From assembly GCA_907165135.1 (NCBI GenBank), contig OU015569.1, positions 8,804,501 to 8,868,500 of the forward strand: a stretch of 64,000 bases of DNA, read 5' to 3'. A model generated the notes under the pieces. The model was not told where the DNA came from. It made no database searches and saw nothing but the letters and a program-made list of their open reading frames with translations. Origin of the DNA: Oikopleura dioica (taxonomy: Eukaryota; Chordata; Appendicularia; Copelata; Oikopleuridae). Both the position numbers and the translations under genes were made by a program. Shown one piece after another: positions 31,970 through 45,173 of the stretch; position 1 is the stretch's first letter, and every line of letters starts with the position of its first letter.

Positions 31970-34536
31970 TTATATCTCTACATTCAGCAAGTCAGTGACG
32001 AATTGGTCTATTTGAATGAATTGTCTATTCGTGTCCAGTCCAAATGCTTTGCCACATTGTAGCATTGCTAAAACAAGTTAACTTCGAAAATGAAATCAAG
32101 TATTTACCTCTATCAGTGTAATGTTTTTTCCAGAAGAACATGAACTGAAAAACATATACAAGGGCAGATTTTTCTTTAAATTTTTCGATGTCTTTGCAGT
32201 CTTTCTCAATTTTGAGAAGAAGATCTAAATCATTTTCTTTTCAAGTTAATATTCTGCTCGATACTTTTCAACTCCGGCATTGCACAACTTGATAGCTCCA
32301 TGAAAATCGTAATGATAGAATTAACCAACCCTAGGTTCATCGTGTCAGTTCCGCCCATAGCTTCCAGTCAGTTTTCTTGCAAGTTTTACAATATTTCGTT
32401 ATCTGTCCTGAGAAACCGATCCTTCACATGCTCTCAAAATCCATTTGATGAAAAAATCTTGCGTTTGCAGTTTAGTTGATGCTTTGGTACCCTCACTTTG
32501 TGGAATTTTGGAAAGTTTTCGTACAATGTAGTGACACTCAATAGGGTGAGCAATCAGAAGTGCAGCGAAAGATGATGGGCAAGCGCGATCTAGTAGACTA
32601 AACTTAGTGATTATTTTGGCTCAAAATAAATTTTAAAAATCACTGTACGTTAAAAACTTATTTGGATGCTTGTAAAGTAGAGCTCCGAGAAGATAACACA
32701 TGCCGGACAAATCTTCCAATCCAAAATATTCATTCTTCAAAAGTCGCTGGATGATAGCTAGACGAAAAAATTAAGATACAATAATATTTGTCAAAGTCAC
32801 CTGGTATGAGCATTTTGCTATGATCTTGCGAAATTTCTCCAGTTTTTACCATGGACGTAAGTCCTTGGCACAGCCAGTATGCTGTCTGACTCTTTAGCGG
32901 AAAGTTGAGAAAGATAATGACTAGCCGGTCGACGGGGTTGTCCTTTGATTTTAAGCTAAGTTTTCCCATTTTAGACGAGGGCTTCAGCTCTATTCTGTAT
33001 TGATGCACCCCGAATTCTTGCACGGCATAGATTATTCGCATCGCGAAGATCTGTAGTGTATTCACAAGCATACTCTGCTCGGTCGAAAAAACAAAATCAA
33101 GTCGCTCAACTAAATCGCCAACAAACCCATTTTCTTTTTTGTTGGATCAAGAAAATTGCCTTGGTGAAAACATAGAAATTATTCTGAAGTTCCTCGCCTA
33201 TAAGCATTTGGCAGCCAAAAGGTTCAGTGGCGACAAGGTTAAGAAGCCGAATAGCGAAGATTTTATAAACACGCTCAACCATGTGATAGTAGTGAGTTCT
33301 ACTCTTGCCGAAATATGTTCCAAGGTCTTCGTTGAACGTTGTAAAAATCCACGGCGATATGACGTCATCGTAACTACAGATTCCATGCTCAGTAGGTGGA
33401 ACTCTCGTGGCCATTTTGCAAATTTTGTTGATCATCGCCGGAGTTTGAATGATGTACAAAAGATCTGCTCGAACAGGCTTTACGCAACAATCGAGCTGCT
33501 CGTCCTCGATTCGGATCTGCTGTACCTGTTCTGAAAGCTCTTTCGGAGGTTCTTTTTGCCTAGAAAGCGATCATTCTTTCAAAAAAATTAAAGGACTCAA
33601 ACCTGGTATCTGCTGCGTTGTTGCCGACGCTTGGCTTTACCTTGGCGTTTTCACAAAGCTTAAACGTGTATGAAAAGAGGGCTTGGCAGACGAAGGCCAA
33701 TCGTTTTTGCCATTTGTCGTTGATCTGTCGAAGAAGATTTGGTAAATCGCACACCTCTTTCAAACGAATTTTTTCTTCTGAGTTGCTCTGCCAACATCTT
33801 CTAAAACTAAAGCAGCTTCGACGTAAATATTCTTCGTTCTCTTCCCGAGTAATGTGAAAAGCGACTTCAGAAAGAACCGGTTATCGCCGAAAGTAGCGGC
33901 CACGCTGGGATTGTGACAGGCGATAAAATGAAATACTCCTAGTGCCCGTTTCGCGAATCCGAAAAACAAGTCTGGTAATTGCTCGACATCACCATGAACG
34001 ATCGGTAAGTATACATGATTGACGATACTCTTCGTTGATGTCAATGAAGTCAACGATCGGACGGCGACGAGCCAGCCTGCCTCATCTTGTAATTCAAGAA
34101 TCACCCGATCAAGATTATCGACAGCATCATAAAGGAGTTCATAATCTGCATTTTCGTAGTTGCTGACCTGGTAATGATCAGATAAACTACTTAGAACAGA
34201 AAGGATTTCGACAAGCTGGGCATGTCGAGCGGAAATAAACTTTTGCTGGGGATGAATGAGATGACCTTCTTCTTCGTCTTCGACACCATCGTCTGGGGTG
34301 CCTGTCAATGCCGCTTTAGGCACATTTGAAATGCGGAATTTATCACCGTAACAAGCACGTTCTCTGATCTGGTGCACAATATTTCTCTTGAGTTGACGAC
34401 GACGACCGAAGACCATTTTTATTTTTGAAATATCCTGCCTAAAATTGCACTCAACGTTTGACTCAGAGGTGATAAGTCCATCACTATCAAGACCTGCTAA
34501 AAGCAACTGCAAGCAAATGCTGGTGTACTGCTCCAA
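31970..34536 (-). CDS. TRPC4AP: TRPC4AP/TRUSS-like helical-repeat protein
   Basis: Several exons on the minus strand match the order of TRPC4AP segments. FLKSLFTLLGKRTKN with LVLEDV and KEVCDLPNLLRQIND corresponds to the family's LFTLM...TLIEDIL...LDEVPNLSSLVS. TPAMINKICKMATRV corresponds to IPGFVERLCKLATRKV. YWLCQGLTSMVKTG with IIQRLLKN and MCYLLGALL follows, and FMFFWKKHYTD matches the C-terminal RFWQQHYLHKD. The family links TRPC channels/TNF-receptor signalling and serves as a DCX (DDB1-CUL4) substrate receptor. The frame is open at 34536 without an ATG; an ATG followed at once by a short intron around 34537-34575 (as in SPNS) is one possible start. Exons near 32150-32700 are less certain. 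The assignment is by eye and moderate. Confidence 0.6.
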
Positions 34537-34746
34537 TTAAAGACAAATAAAGCCAAAGGAAGCAACCATGACGGTTTAACCACTTTGCTTGCACCTTATT
34601 TTATAAGTTAAATATCTTTATTTTGAGAAACATCATTGTTTTTTCAATTTGTGGATGTTCAACGGAGCAGTGAAAAGATGCAACAAAAAGTAGTTTCAAT
34701 AGTAATATTTATAAGGACAGAAAAAGTATCTGAAGATCGTAGACAC

Positions 34747-35993
34747 TCATGTCTTGAGAATGGTGATAAGTGGGAATGTTCGTCGACGTTCGAAAATAAT
34801 AATAGCAGCGAGAGTGAACGTAATTACAGTGTGAACCTCCACTTTGTCTTTCAACCAATTTGAAATATTCGAGAAGAGGCTTTTCTCTTTATTCTCCGAC
34901 AATGATAACAATTCTTTCTTGAGGCTATCGATTTGACCTGTAAGGTCTTTGATACGTGCGTCTTCTTCTGTTTGTATGCAACTAAGATAAACGGTCTCAA
35001 ACAGAATAAGAACCTGTTACAAACCTGTCTTTTACCTTACAAACTATTGTTTGCGTTCCGGAACTCTTCGTCATATTGGGTTCGTAATGAGGGAAGCTGC
35101 TTGGATACATTGAAATCTCGTCATCGAATTCTTGATTTTGGATCTCCTCGTTCTCTGCGACTAAACGACCACCAGATACTCCTGTAAGGGTTTCTTCAAC
35201 AAGAGCTTCAAGGGCTTCAGGCGCGGGAACCTTCGCAGGACGCCCCTTCTGGGGGGCTTTTTTGCGAGGAATCGGCTTCTCTGGATTCCTGTCTTTCCAT
35301 TTGAGGACCGCAGAGACACTTGTAAAGTTGCTGTCTGTTGCCCATTTGGTGGAAATCTCGGACCCGGTGCCTTCACCTCGTTCATCATGGTTATAATTCT
35401 GCTCTCGCATTTCGTATCTAAGAATAATGTTATGTTTGATTTCTAGATTTCAATAACTCACGTAGCAGCCAGGTTCATGTTATAATCCTCATAAATTATA
35501 GATGGATCATAAGCGTTTGTTTTTAGTTCCATAACGTCTTCATTTGATGGATCGAGATATCCCTCGCCAATCATTCGATTTACAACCTCGTCTGTCCAGC
35601 AAAGGAAGAATTCCTCCTGGAATCCGAACGGGTTTTCTGTGAAACTGTCTGTCATTGCCTAAAATTATGACAGAATAAATGTAAATAAATCAAGAGGAAC
35701 TCACCCTAATATAACGACGACCTCTATTCCCATTTTGATTCCCATTAGTTATATTCCACTGAGCATCTCCATCTTCGGTAAAATGATTATTTGAGCAAAG
35801 AACACCACAGAATCTTTCCCGTTCATCAAGCTTTATTCCGAAATCGGGCTCCCTCATCCAGCATCTTTTAGGGGGAACGACAACCACTTTTTATAAGATG
35901 ATGAGAAAGAAAACAGTTGATCAAATCACCTTGGTAAAATCCCGCTCCGCAACCACATGTGAAGTCCCGGTTCAAATAGAACTTAGGATCCAT
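34747..35993 (-). CDS. Putative tail-anchored coiled-coil protein
   Basis: The start MDPKFYLNRDFTCGCGAG lies at 35991-35993. Next exons give VVVPPKRCWMREPDFGIK, MTDSFTENPFGFQEEFF, YEDYNMNLAATYEMREQNYN, and a Pro/Lys/Ala-rich linker. The last exon in one frame reads CIQTEEDARIKDLTGQIDS, a short coiled coil, then VEVHTVITFTLAAIIIF as a single membrane helix and a basic end (ERRRTFPL), stop at 34747. This layout (coiled coil plus C-terminal helix) fits a tail-anchored protein. The phase of the final junction (intron about 35000-35035) does not close cleanly; the other frame would end after LHTNRRRRTYQRPYRSNR. Family not recognised. Confidence 0.5.
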
Positions 35994-36362
35994 CGCCGAC
36001 TACCCTGCTTGCATATATCTAAAACAAAAAAGATGAAAATTTGAATACTATTTTATTGAATTTTCCAGAAGACACGAATTTACAAATTTAGTAACGAACT
36101 GCACATGATAACAAAAGTCAGCTCAGCTCAGCTGATAGTTTGATGAAGATGAGAGGCTTCTTTGTAACATAATAAAATAATAAAGAAAAGAAAACTAAAG
36201 AAAACGAACAGGCCTGAATGTGGCTTGGAATAAGGGATACTTTGGGAATTTGTTTTTGGATTTGAGAGTAAGTTGGTATTTGTGGGTTTACTTTGATCGG
36301 TAACTTTGAAGAGATGGTAATTGAAATATATAGAAAATAATAGCGAAATAGGAAATCTGCTG

Positions 36363-38102
36363 CTAGCGCCGGCGTCTTCTATAGCCACTATAATACGAAT
36401 CCCTTGAGGAGCTCCGCGACGATCTGGAATAGCTTAATCACAATGTAAATGGTAAGCTCGCTGAAGCTCTCGAATTTGAACTAACAGCTGATGATATAAG
36501 ATCAAGTTGGGGACGCGCTGACTTACGCAACAGACTTTCTTGCGTCTGCGTGAAGTAGATTAAAGGCGCTAAAGAAGGCCTGTTTGGTAGTTCAACCGTC
36601 CCTTGGATCAAGTAACACTCGCATGCTTAAACATTAAAAAGAAGGTAACTTGCCAGTTTCGCTTTCACCTTGGCAATTTTTGGCGTTGAACCTACATGAA
36701 TTTAAATTAGGGATTAATAGGTAGAATCACCATGAACAATATTACCTATAATAGGATCACTACAAATGTTTTTTTATCAGTTTGGTTTGTTTATAAAAGG
36801 GAACCGAAGAAGAAATTTTAAAAGTTTACCTCCGAGAACGAGTTCTGTATCGTGACCTCGCTCGGGAACGAGAACGCGAATAGCTTCTGCTCCGAGAGCG
36901 GGCTGAACTGAATGAAGATGATCTTGAGCGGGATCGGGAACGAGAACTCGACGAGTAATGTCTCCTACTGCGGGAGCTTCTACGCGAGCTTCTCCGTGAG
37001 CTCGAGCGACGGGAAGATCGGCTCCTTGATCGGGATGAAGACATGGAGGAGTGCGAACGTCGAGATGAGTCAGAGCTAAAATTATGCGTTAACGGTTATC
37101 ACGAGCATCTAAAAATCCCGAAAGCATTGATTTGAGACGCTTGATAAGAGTAAACTCAAATCATGCTTACTTCAGATACGTGAAAGCTGACAGTGAAGCG
37201 CTAGTTAACGTTTCTAGGTCGGAAATTATGAAAAAGAAAGACGGTGAAATTCAACTCAAGTGAAAGTCAAAGAATCTATCTAATAGATAGATGATTAATA
37301 GTCTATTCGATAAACTAGCCATTCACTGTAAGATGTCGGTTTTTTTTGAGGTTGACTCTATGAGTAATTGAATATGGGTTTCGGCAAAAAGGGGTACGTA
37401 ATAATACCTGGCGTTGCAACAGAAAGTAAACGCTGAAAATAAAGTGTTGAGAAATGCGGCGTTTCAAGTTATAATTGAAAGTCACTGTCCGCAGCGAAGG
37501 ACAAATACGCCAAAATTCTACCTGTAAGATCTCGATCTAGACGAGCGGCTGGAATAACTTCGATCACGGGAGTAGGAACTTCTTCGTGAATAACTGCTTC
37601 CTCGAGACGAGAAGGACGATCTTGATGACGATCTGCTGCTAAATGATATGGTTACTCGAGTTTCCTTATTGTCGATAACTTATCGACTAGTTTTTCATCG
37701 CTTATAACATAAATCGTGATAAGCAATAAGGCGTTCCGAGAAACGATGTGAAAATGGCGACTTATTTTTTCAAGTGATGATAGTGACATATTCATGTGAT
37801 CATGCAATAAAACTTTAAAATCTTACATACCAACAATCTTCAACAGAAAATCATACAATTAGAAGAGCCTTTTAGAAAAAATCATTTATTCAAATTGAAT
37901 TTATTTGATTCATGTGGGTTACTTTATCCGGATAAATGAGTTACCTGTAGTCAGGGGTGATTGACCGCCGGATCGACCCTACAATCAAAATGAATATCGA
38001 CAAAATTTACATTTACACGAAAAATTACCGATTGTAGATGGCGTGGAGATCACGGGTGATTCACAGGGGCTGCATTTGGGTGATGGATCGGCGGCGACTT
38101 TG
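36363..38102 (-). CDS. RS-domain (SR-like) splicing protein, N-terminus unresolved
   Basis: Exons at about 38029-38102, 37950-37981, 37523-37642, 36832-37073 and 36363-36424 join in phase to give an arginine/serine domain: SSRSSSRSSFSSRGSSYS, RRSSYSRDRSYSSRSS, SRSRSRSSRRSSSRRSS and finally RSSRSSSRDSYYSGYRRRRR before the stop. The first exon seen is not RS-rich (SPKCSPCESPVISTPST). RS domains bring proteins to the spliceosome and are phosphorylated by SRPK/CLK kinases. No RNA-recognition motif is visible, so it may be an SR-related rather than classical SR protein, or its RRM exons lie upstream and were missed. Its introns (about 45 to 450 nt) are long for this region. Confidence 0.7.
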
Positions 38103-40856
38103 CTAGAAAAACATAATTATACAATGTTCAAAAGGAAAAACTTCCTTCCAGGCTCGCGATAGATTTTTCACTTTGAAAACTCAAAGTCAGATGGGAAGAG
38201 TGTTTGAAGTGGATTGAAATGTAATCAATTCAATGTGGGGCGAGCAAAGCAAGCCAAATTTATGCCGAATAAGGGCACGGCGGTTTGGAGGAAAGATATT
38301 GTTAGACCGCGCGGTGTGACCAGCAGGCAACCAAACGAACACTATTCCGCGGACGCGTTTTCATTAAATTCGTGAAAATGGTATCGACCCCACTCGGGCG
38401 CTACTAAATGCGAAAGCCTCGGAATGCGTGAAAAGAATATTTTACCAAAAATTTAGTCAGAGAAGACATTGATGAATCTGTGGTGCGCGGCACCGACCAG
38501 TCGGGGGAATATTTTTTTAATAAAGATGGCTATCACTGTCTCACCATTCCTAGCGCCGCCACCTAGTCGGAACGTAGAGGTAACAATTAGCAACTATGAT
38601 TTCTCGGACATAAACAGGGCCTGTGAGAGAGGAATTTTTCGAGCAATCGTATGTAGAAAACGATGTCCGATGAAAGATCATTTTTCTGCGAGAATGAAAA
38701 TTTTAAGAATAAAACGGAAGTGGTGAAACGGTGCGACGTCTTTGAATATCGCGAGCTTTGAGTGACTTCCGGTGGCGGAAGCGAGTGGCCGGTTGGTATA
38801 CATTGTACCAGTGAATACTCGAAAATTATTTTCCAGATTTTGAGAAACTTATGCGGCTCAGAATGAGGCCACATCCGAGTGGTCTCGAGAAACGTCTTTG
38901 TCTTTGAATAAGAAGCGAGACTTCTTGAATATTAAATATTAATATACTCTCTTACATATTTCCTTCTCCACATAAGTCCACCCGTATAAAAATATAAATT
39001 AATATGCATCCGATAGACGCGCGTATTTGCAGGCTATTCTCCGCAAAGTCGCCTATTAGAGCATGACCTTATCGCTATTTAACCGGTTGGTGTAATCTTA
39101 TCAGTTAATATATTAACTTGTCCTTATCAATTTTAAAATTTTACTGCATCACCTGCCGGGCGCGCACGAGCGGCAGAAATGTCAAATTCAGCCCTCAACA
39201 TTTTCATTTTCAATACAGAAGTAAGTTTAATTGGAATAAGCGTATAATGTGGCTAAATACTACGCGACGATTAAGCACTTACTCTTGAGTAGGCCAAGCA
39301 AGTCTTACTCTGGAGCGTGGTATTTCTTTCCTGTCGGAAATTAATTTAATTTTTAAACCTTGCCAAACTCGCGAAAAACTAGCTCTTCCTCCGCTTTATG
39401 CGGAATCAGAGTTCCCGGATATGAAAACATGTTTTCCATTATTTTATTAAAATAATGTACTTTTGCTAAATCTTTTCTGGGCGTCGTGATATTGTGAAAA
39501 TACTCCCCGAGCAGAGGCAACGTTTCCGTTAGTGGTTCTCCTCAGGGGAAGAGAAAAAAAGAATCTCTTACGCTTTGAGATTCGAAATTCAGCAGAAACA
39601 CGAAGGCGTTTTAGCGGAGTGCCGGTTTTTATCGAATATGGTGAATATGAAAGGAAGACAAATGGTACGGTTTTAGTGAAAGTCATCCCGCTCGAGAAAA
39701 AGTCAAAATATATCTACCGCAGTGTTGTGATACGGCCGACCAGGGGATGATAATTTCCGCTTTCCGGCTTCCTGTCGGAAGTTGCCACGAATCTCTTTTG
39801 CTTGTCTAAAAATCATAATTTTTGAGAAATATTTCCCGGAAAGCGACCCCGCTCCCACCCAAGCGCGGAGAAAAAGATGCATTCTGACGGTTTGCGATGA
39901 TGATTTGAAATAATAACTCAAAACGCGTCTGGATCTGTTTTCGCCGCGGTGAAAAGATAGAATGAGAAATGTCAAAACTCCAGCTGCGGGAGCTTCGCTC
40001 AAACTGTTTAATTTAATAAGAGGTTGATTACGAAAAAGTGTGCAAGTGCTGTGTAAACATACATTAATGACATATTCACCTGCATCCGTATTTATACGGC
40101 TGTACATGATAATCGTTCTTATTCGAGTTATTTCAATAAGCCGTAGCTATTGAATTAGCGAAGTTGAAAAATCTGGGCGGGGCCAGGAATGTCGCTTTAA
40201 TAATTTTAGGGCAACAGATTAATATGGTGTAGCCCAAGAATATGTATAAATAAAAGGGACGGGAAATACCAATCATTCATCAGGAAGGAGTTTGAATATA
40301 ATTACGCCAAGCTAGCTTCAACTTTCAAAGGGGCTCAAACACGTTCTGCCAGAAACTGCAAAATAGATCATCGCTGCCCAAATTGATAACATTAAGGATT
40401 AAGGATTCGGCGAAAAGGTCGCAGCTCGAGGAAGTCATAAGATCTACTAATTGGAGAAGCTAACTAGAAATATAAACAGGAAGAGTGAAATTATAAATAG
40501 CCCTCCCGGCCGGATGCGTTGAAAAATCTCCTTTTCTGGAAGAGGAGAAACCTCAGTCTGCCCTACAATTTCGACCCCTAATTCATTTCCGCTACAAATC
40601 AAATGGTTACCACGGGCAGAATTATATCCGCCGCCTTCCGGCAGAAGCAGCTCCTTCTTCAAACAACGTAAAAAAGGGTTGATGCACTAGCCGAGTAAAA
40701 AAGACATTCGGAGTTTAGTTTATGCTCATTATGGAAAAATGTAGCGACTTCCGGGTCGCTTGACGCCAGATGTTAGTTCCGGCGCATTCCTCGATCCGGG
40801 AATACCACAATCGTTGAGCCCGGAAGGTTATAAAAAGTAAGTATACTTAGTAGTAT
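38103..40856. other. Gene-poor interval, no gene confirmed
   Basis: Upstream of the RS gene. Possible missing 5' exons of that gene may lie here. The minus ORF at 40447-40662 ends in a hydrophobic run (GGLFIISLFLFIFLVSF) but has no supporting signals. Otherwise AT-rich DNA with no RNA gene recognised. Confidence 0.4.
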
Positions 40857-41147
40857 TTACTCGAGGTGCTCTGCTATGTCGATGCGAGATTTATAAATTC
40901 GGACAGCGCGGCGGGCACAGCGCACCACATGTCGTTTTCGCTCCCACTCGTCTGAACACATTTTAAACCTGCATCAACTCGTGAAAGTCTAACCTGGATC
41001 AGGAGGGAGTTCTTCGAGAGGCAGGGGCGGCAGCTCAGGCTCGGGCTTTGTTGGGGTGACCGCAAAAATAATTTCGCTTTCGATTAGGGCTTGTTGCAGA
41101 GCGGCCTCTTGTTTGATCATTTCATTAAGTTTGATCATTAAAGTCAT
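40857..41147 (-). CDS. Small gene or C-terminal exons of a Pro-rich protein
   Basis: Exon 40994-41147 starts MTLMIKLNEMIKQEAALQQA, followed by the Pro-rich TPTKPEPELPPLPLEELPP. A 42-nt GT-AG intron (40952-40993) joins it in frame to exon 40857-40951: DEWERKRHVVRCARRAVR then IYKSRIDIAEHLE and TAA. The exact phase and the standard intron length argue that this is real. It may begin at the ATG at 41147 (82 aa) or continue an upstream exon at about 41225-41393, whose Pro-rich sequence (PTKEPSPEPPLAPEFVPP) has the same character, through a GTGACC donor. A first exon such as 45135-45173 could belong to the same gene. The helix MIKLNEMIKQEAALQQALIE weakly recalls anillin-homology N-termini. Unassigned. 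Confidence 0.5.
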
Positions 41148-43194
41148 TGCTCAGCAGAGTGGCCGGAGAGTCCTTTCTTTTGGTAATTTGATATTAAAAT
41201 GTTAAAATTTAATTGTGTTTAAAATTGTGTTTTGGGTCACGAGCCGGAGGGGATTGAGAGCCAGGGCATTCGTAGTCAGGCAAAGGAGGGACGAATTCAG
41301 GAGCCAAGGGCGGTTCTGGAGAGGGCTCTTTAGTTGGGAGTTTGGCGGCGGACTCTTCGTGGCGATCTTTGTTTCTCGACCTGAAGGAAGCGTCAGAAAT
41401 AACGATTATGGAAATTAATGGTTTTGCTACGAGCAATAAGTGTGAAGTTGAACGAAAATGAAACGTTTCGGCTGATGTGAGACGCAAACCGGCCACGAAC
41501 GGTCATTGACAGGCAGTTATAAATGGAATAATGTGGCATGTCAATTTCACTACTTTAGAAAAACGAAATTGTCGCCCAATTATTCCGAATTTTATTTGAT
41601 TATATTTGAATATGTTAACAAATTGCTCGCCCCGGGTGATACAATTTGTTAGCGGGTAATTTTTATTTTCCGCCAAGTAGAAGCGATTCACTTCGATCTT
41701 TCAAAAACATCAATTAAAATAATAGTATTCCAATTATAGAGCAGCGTCCCTCTCAATGTTTACTAGACTGTCTTATGTACGGATAATATGTTTTTAAATC
41801 GCCTTAGCTTGTGGCCGGCGAGACGAAATCAGTTTCCCAAGTTTAGCGGTAGCGGATAAATAAAGAAGCATTTCGCATTTGCGGCCGGATTATTTTAGAA
41901 ATGACGACTTTTGAGAATATTTGTAGCGGAAGTCGTTCGCATTCTACAAGAGTGTATTCGATTTCTTGTCAGTTTGTTAGTTGGCATTCTGTTTCAACAA
42001 TTTTAATCAAGCGCTCGGTATCTGCAAATTACGGGTATAAGAAGACATTGACGGATTATAGCTAACATTTCACATGAAAATGGAATGAAATTAATTACCG
42101 GGTCATTTAATCGTGTATAATTTCTTACAGAAAAGCGACTCAAAATTCGACGCATGGTTTTGATGGATCAGGCACCGAAAGGCGCCCCAGCCAGGCGCCC
42201 AAATTCAAATTTTTACAAAAACGCTAAGTGAAACGCACAACCGGTATTTTGCGCTTCTTCGACAAGAAAGGCCTCTGGAATTTACAAATATATCCGCTTC
42301 CACTTTCTTTGATGCCCGTAACAATCACTACAAGTTACTCTTAAATGCGCCAATCCAATAATTCCTGCAGAGCGGCAAATTAAATTTGCGAATTCCATTT
42401 TCGTTATTACGCCTTCGTCCTCTTCAGCTTAACAATAAATAAATTAGCTGCTTATGCACCTGCCAGTGACGCCCATAAATATCGCCGTAAATACGCGAAA
42501 ATAATTAGAAACTTATTTTCGCAGGGTTTAATTTCATCAGGTGTTTGATCCACTACTGGCGCGTGAATTTCGCGATCCGATTTAAAATCGGCTAATGCTT
42601 TGCCTCAGTCCGCCCATTGTTTTCCAAATCCGCCGCGCGTGAAAGTACTCACTCTCGATTCTGCGATTCCGATCATCCCTTTTTAGAAATAAGTTGTTTT
42701 TAATTGTGATCGTTTTCCCCGTTTGTGTTTCCAAACCGAAACTTCGGAATCAATTCCGGCAGGGGCTATATTTAGCGCAAAGACTGATATTCGTATATTT
42801 TTGGGGCAGGTATCGAATGACTTCCGCTTGGGGTGATTAAGCTCACAATAATTATACTCAGCGCGATTGTGTTCCCGGCCGCGCTGCCAAGCAAGCGGGC
42901 CAGTACTAGTCTACTACTATCAAGCGCACGATAACGCGGGCTAAGGAAACACGGAGTTCTTGATACCGACACTGGAAAGATGTGCGTGGTTTCGCATTTA
43001 TGAGATTAATCTGAATGATAACGCGCCGTAAACGTTAATTGCATTTGCGTGCTTATCGCAAATCCATCCATATTTCGACCACTATTTGGTTGGTACTATT
43101 TTTATGAAATACAAAGAGCGCCACGATAATCCTAATCCCATCTGCCGCAAGAATACTTCCAAATAGCGAATTCGAAAATAAAATTGAAAATCGA

Positions 43195-43212
43195 GAAGCC
43201 GCCTGCGGCTTC
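43195..43212. repeat. GCCGC/GCGGC hairpin, family member 2
   Basis: GAAGCCGC, CT, GCGGCTTC: perfect 8-bp stem. A degenerate relative (CGAAGCCGCAAAGCGACTTCG) lies about 100 bp downstream. Confidence 0.55.
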
Positions 43213-45134
43213 GAGGAAATTGAAGATAAATGATGTTATTCTCTATTTTCAGTCACCCGACTGGGCAACCTGTGATCAAGACCTTTTCAAAACGAAGCCG
43301 CAAAGCGACTTCGCCAGAATCTTGTAAAAGGGTGAGATGCTGATCTTTGGGAAGTGTCGCCAGTTCAGTTAGTTTCGCCAAAATACTTCCATACTACGCC
43401 TGGGAAGACGGCAGAAAATAAAGAAGGGGTTCAAAGGAGCAGCTGCTGGGTGGGGAAGAGTGCCTTACCCGTTATCTGCTTCGTTTTGCCTTGTCGGAAG
43501 CGTTTATCGCTTGAAATAGTTGCACTTGTGGGTTGTTGTTGCGCGGAAGTGGGAAGCACGATTTTAATTAATATTTTCGCAATCGAAGATATTCGTAGTC
43601 AAAGTGCGAAATGATCATTTCAGGATTTTGTTAAAGCTCGTGATTAACTCGAGCACCGCGATTTTGAAAATCAAAATTTTGGCAAGAAACATTCGCGAGT
43701 GCATAATTTCACGCTTCCACCCAATCGCCCGGATAAAACATCAAAGAGCGAAAACATTTTTAAAAAATAGAAATAGCTTTTAAAGCGAATAAAGGCTATC
43801 TCGAAAGGCGATACTAATAATTCGTCGTTTATCAAATTGAAGACGAGACGAAAATGAGCAAATTAGAACTCGCTCTTACGGAAAATATATTTTTCGTGCG
43901 ATTATTAGCTGTCTCTGTGAATAATTGACACGAGGGGCTGAATGGCTCAGAAATGACTGAAACACGATCTTAGAATGCATATTACAAGCATAAAATGCAT
44001 CATGTTTACATCGATTTTAAAATGTCAGTGGAGATCAGAATTGACAATTAAATCGTGTAATGCAGCCGCTTATGATGACCTGAGATATAAGAGAATAACA
44101 CCGCCGAATGGTAATTTGCAAAGTGGGAAACAAAGCCCGTCTCTGGTCCCCCGCCGCCGCCGGTAGAAAATTTTTAAGCAGCGGAAAAAAGAATTTGTTT
44201 GATTAACCTTGTGCCAGCTTGGCCGCAGCGCTGGCATTATTTAATTTGATGCATTATTGGCCGAAATATAATTGTGTCCCTCCAAGCCGCAAACTCATTT
44301 CACATTCATTTTGGGAGTTACCTTTTCTTCAAATTGAATCGGAAGCGCTGGTCACTTGGGTCGCGCAGGGTCTGAATAGAGATCCCAGGCCCGAAGTTGT
44401 TCGAATAGCTGAAAAGAATGATGAAGGCGAATGTTTGAATACTAGATCGCTCTAAAGTGTTTCAGCGAAACGCGGCCTTTCGTATCACTTCCGAAGCTCA
44501 TCATCGCCCGAGAGCTTTCTCTATCGCGTCGAAATGAGCAGAAATCTCGAAGATTATGTCAAACATATTTCAATGTGTTTTAGTTTAAAACCAGCGCCGG
44601 ATACACCCATCACGCTATCGTCTTACTGAGCTTGAGTTTCAACTGCTTTCTTGCTTGTGTTTAATTTGTTCTCACGTACCCACTTGCCGTATTAATGCAG
44701 GAAGTGATAGGGCGTCGAAAAAATAAACCCGCTTTAAGCACTAACAGTTTATTTTATTAGAATCAGATATAACCCCACAGTTTGGAAAGTGCGCCGCCCC
44801 AGTTCTATACTCAACGCTTGTCAAAATAAAATAAAATCCTAAGTGGCGAGATTTCATCTAAAAACGCCAAAAAGAAGGAATTCGCGCTCATTTCCCTCTC
44901 AAACGGCGCCCAAATTGCCAATTGAAAAGAAAAGAAGACGAAATATAATTTCACGTGTCGCGAAAAATTTTTTTAATCTCTCGCTCTTGATTCTCCTCAG
45001 CTAGAACTATGTCCGCTTTAATCGCGTTTTAGCGATAGAAAAAGCTCACTAATTCGAAAAGGACGGCTTCGGGAAAACGAAAAACTTAGCCGCGCTACGT
45101 CATTTTTGGTCGAGTGAGTTGAATCAATTCTTAC

Positions 45135-45173
45135 CTGGCTGGAGGAACTGAAGAAGAAGCCGAATTCGGACAT
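45135..45173 (-). CDS. Probable first coding exon of an unresolved gene
   Basis: ATG at 45171-45173 is preceded by TTTCAAG, a trans-splice-type acceptor, and the 39-nt exon MSEFGFFFSSSSQ ends exactly at a consensus CAG|GTAAGA donor (45129-45134). Everything downstream on this strand up to about 41.4 kb would then be intron. The partner exon is not proven. Confidence 0.35.

Noticed and set aside
36128-36388. 86-codon minus ORF with hydrophobic end
   Set aside because: Overlaps the last RS exon in another frame; 3' UTR shadow.
43354-43614. 86-codon plus ORF
   Set aside because: No motif or supporting splice signals; likely chance.
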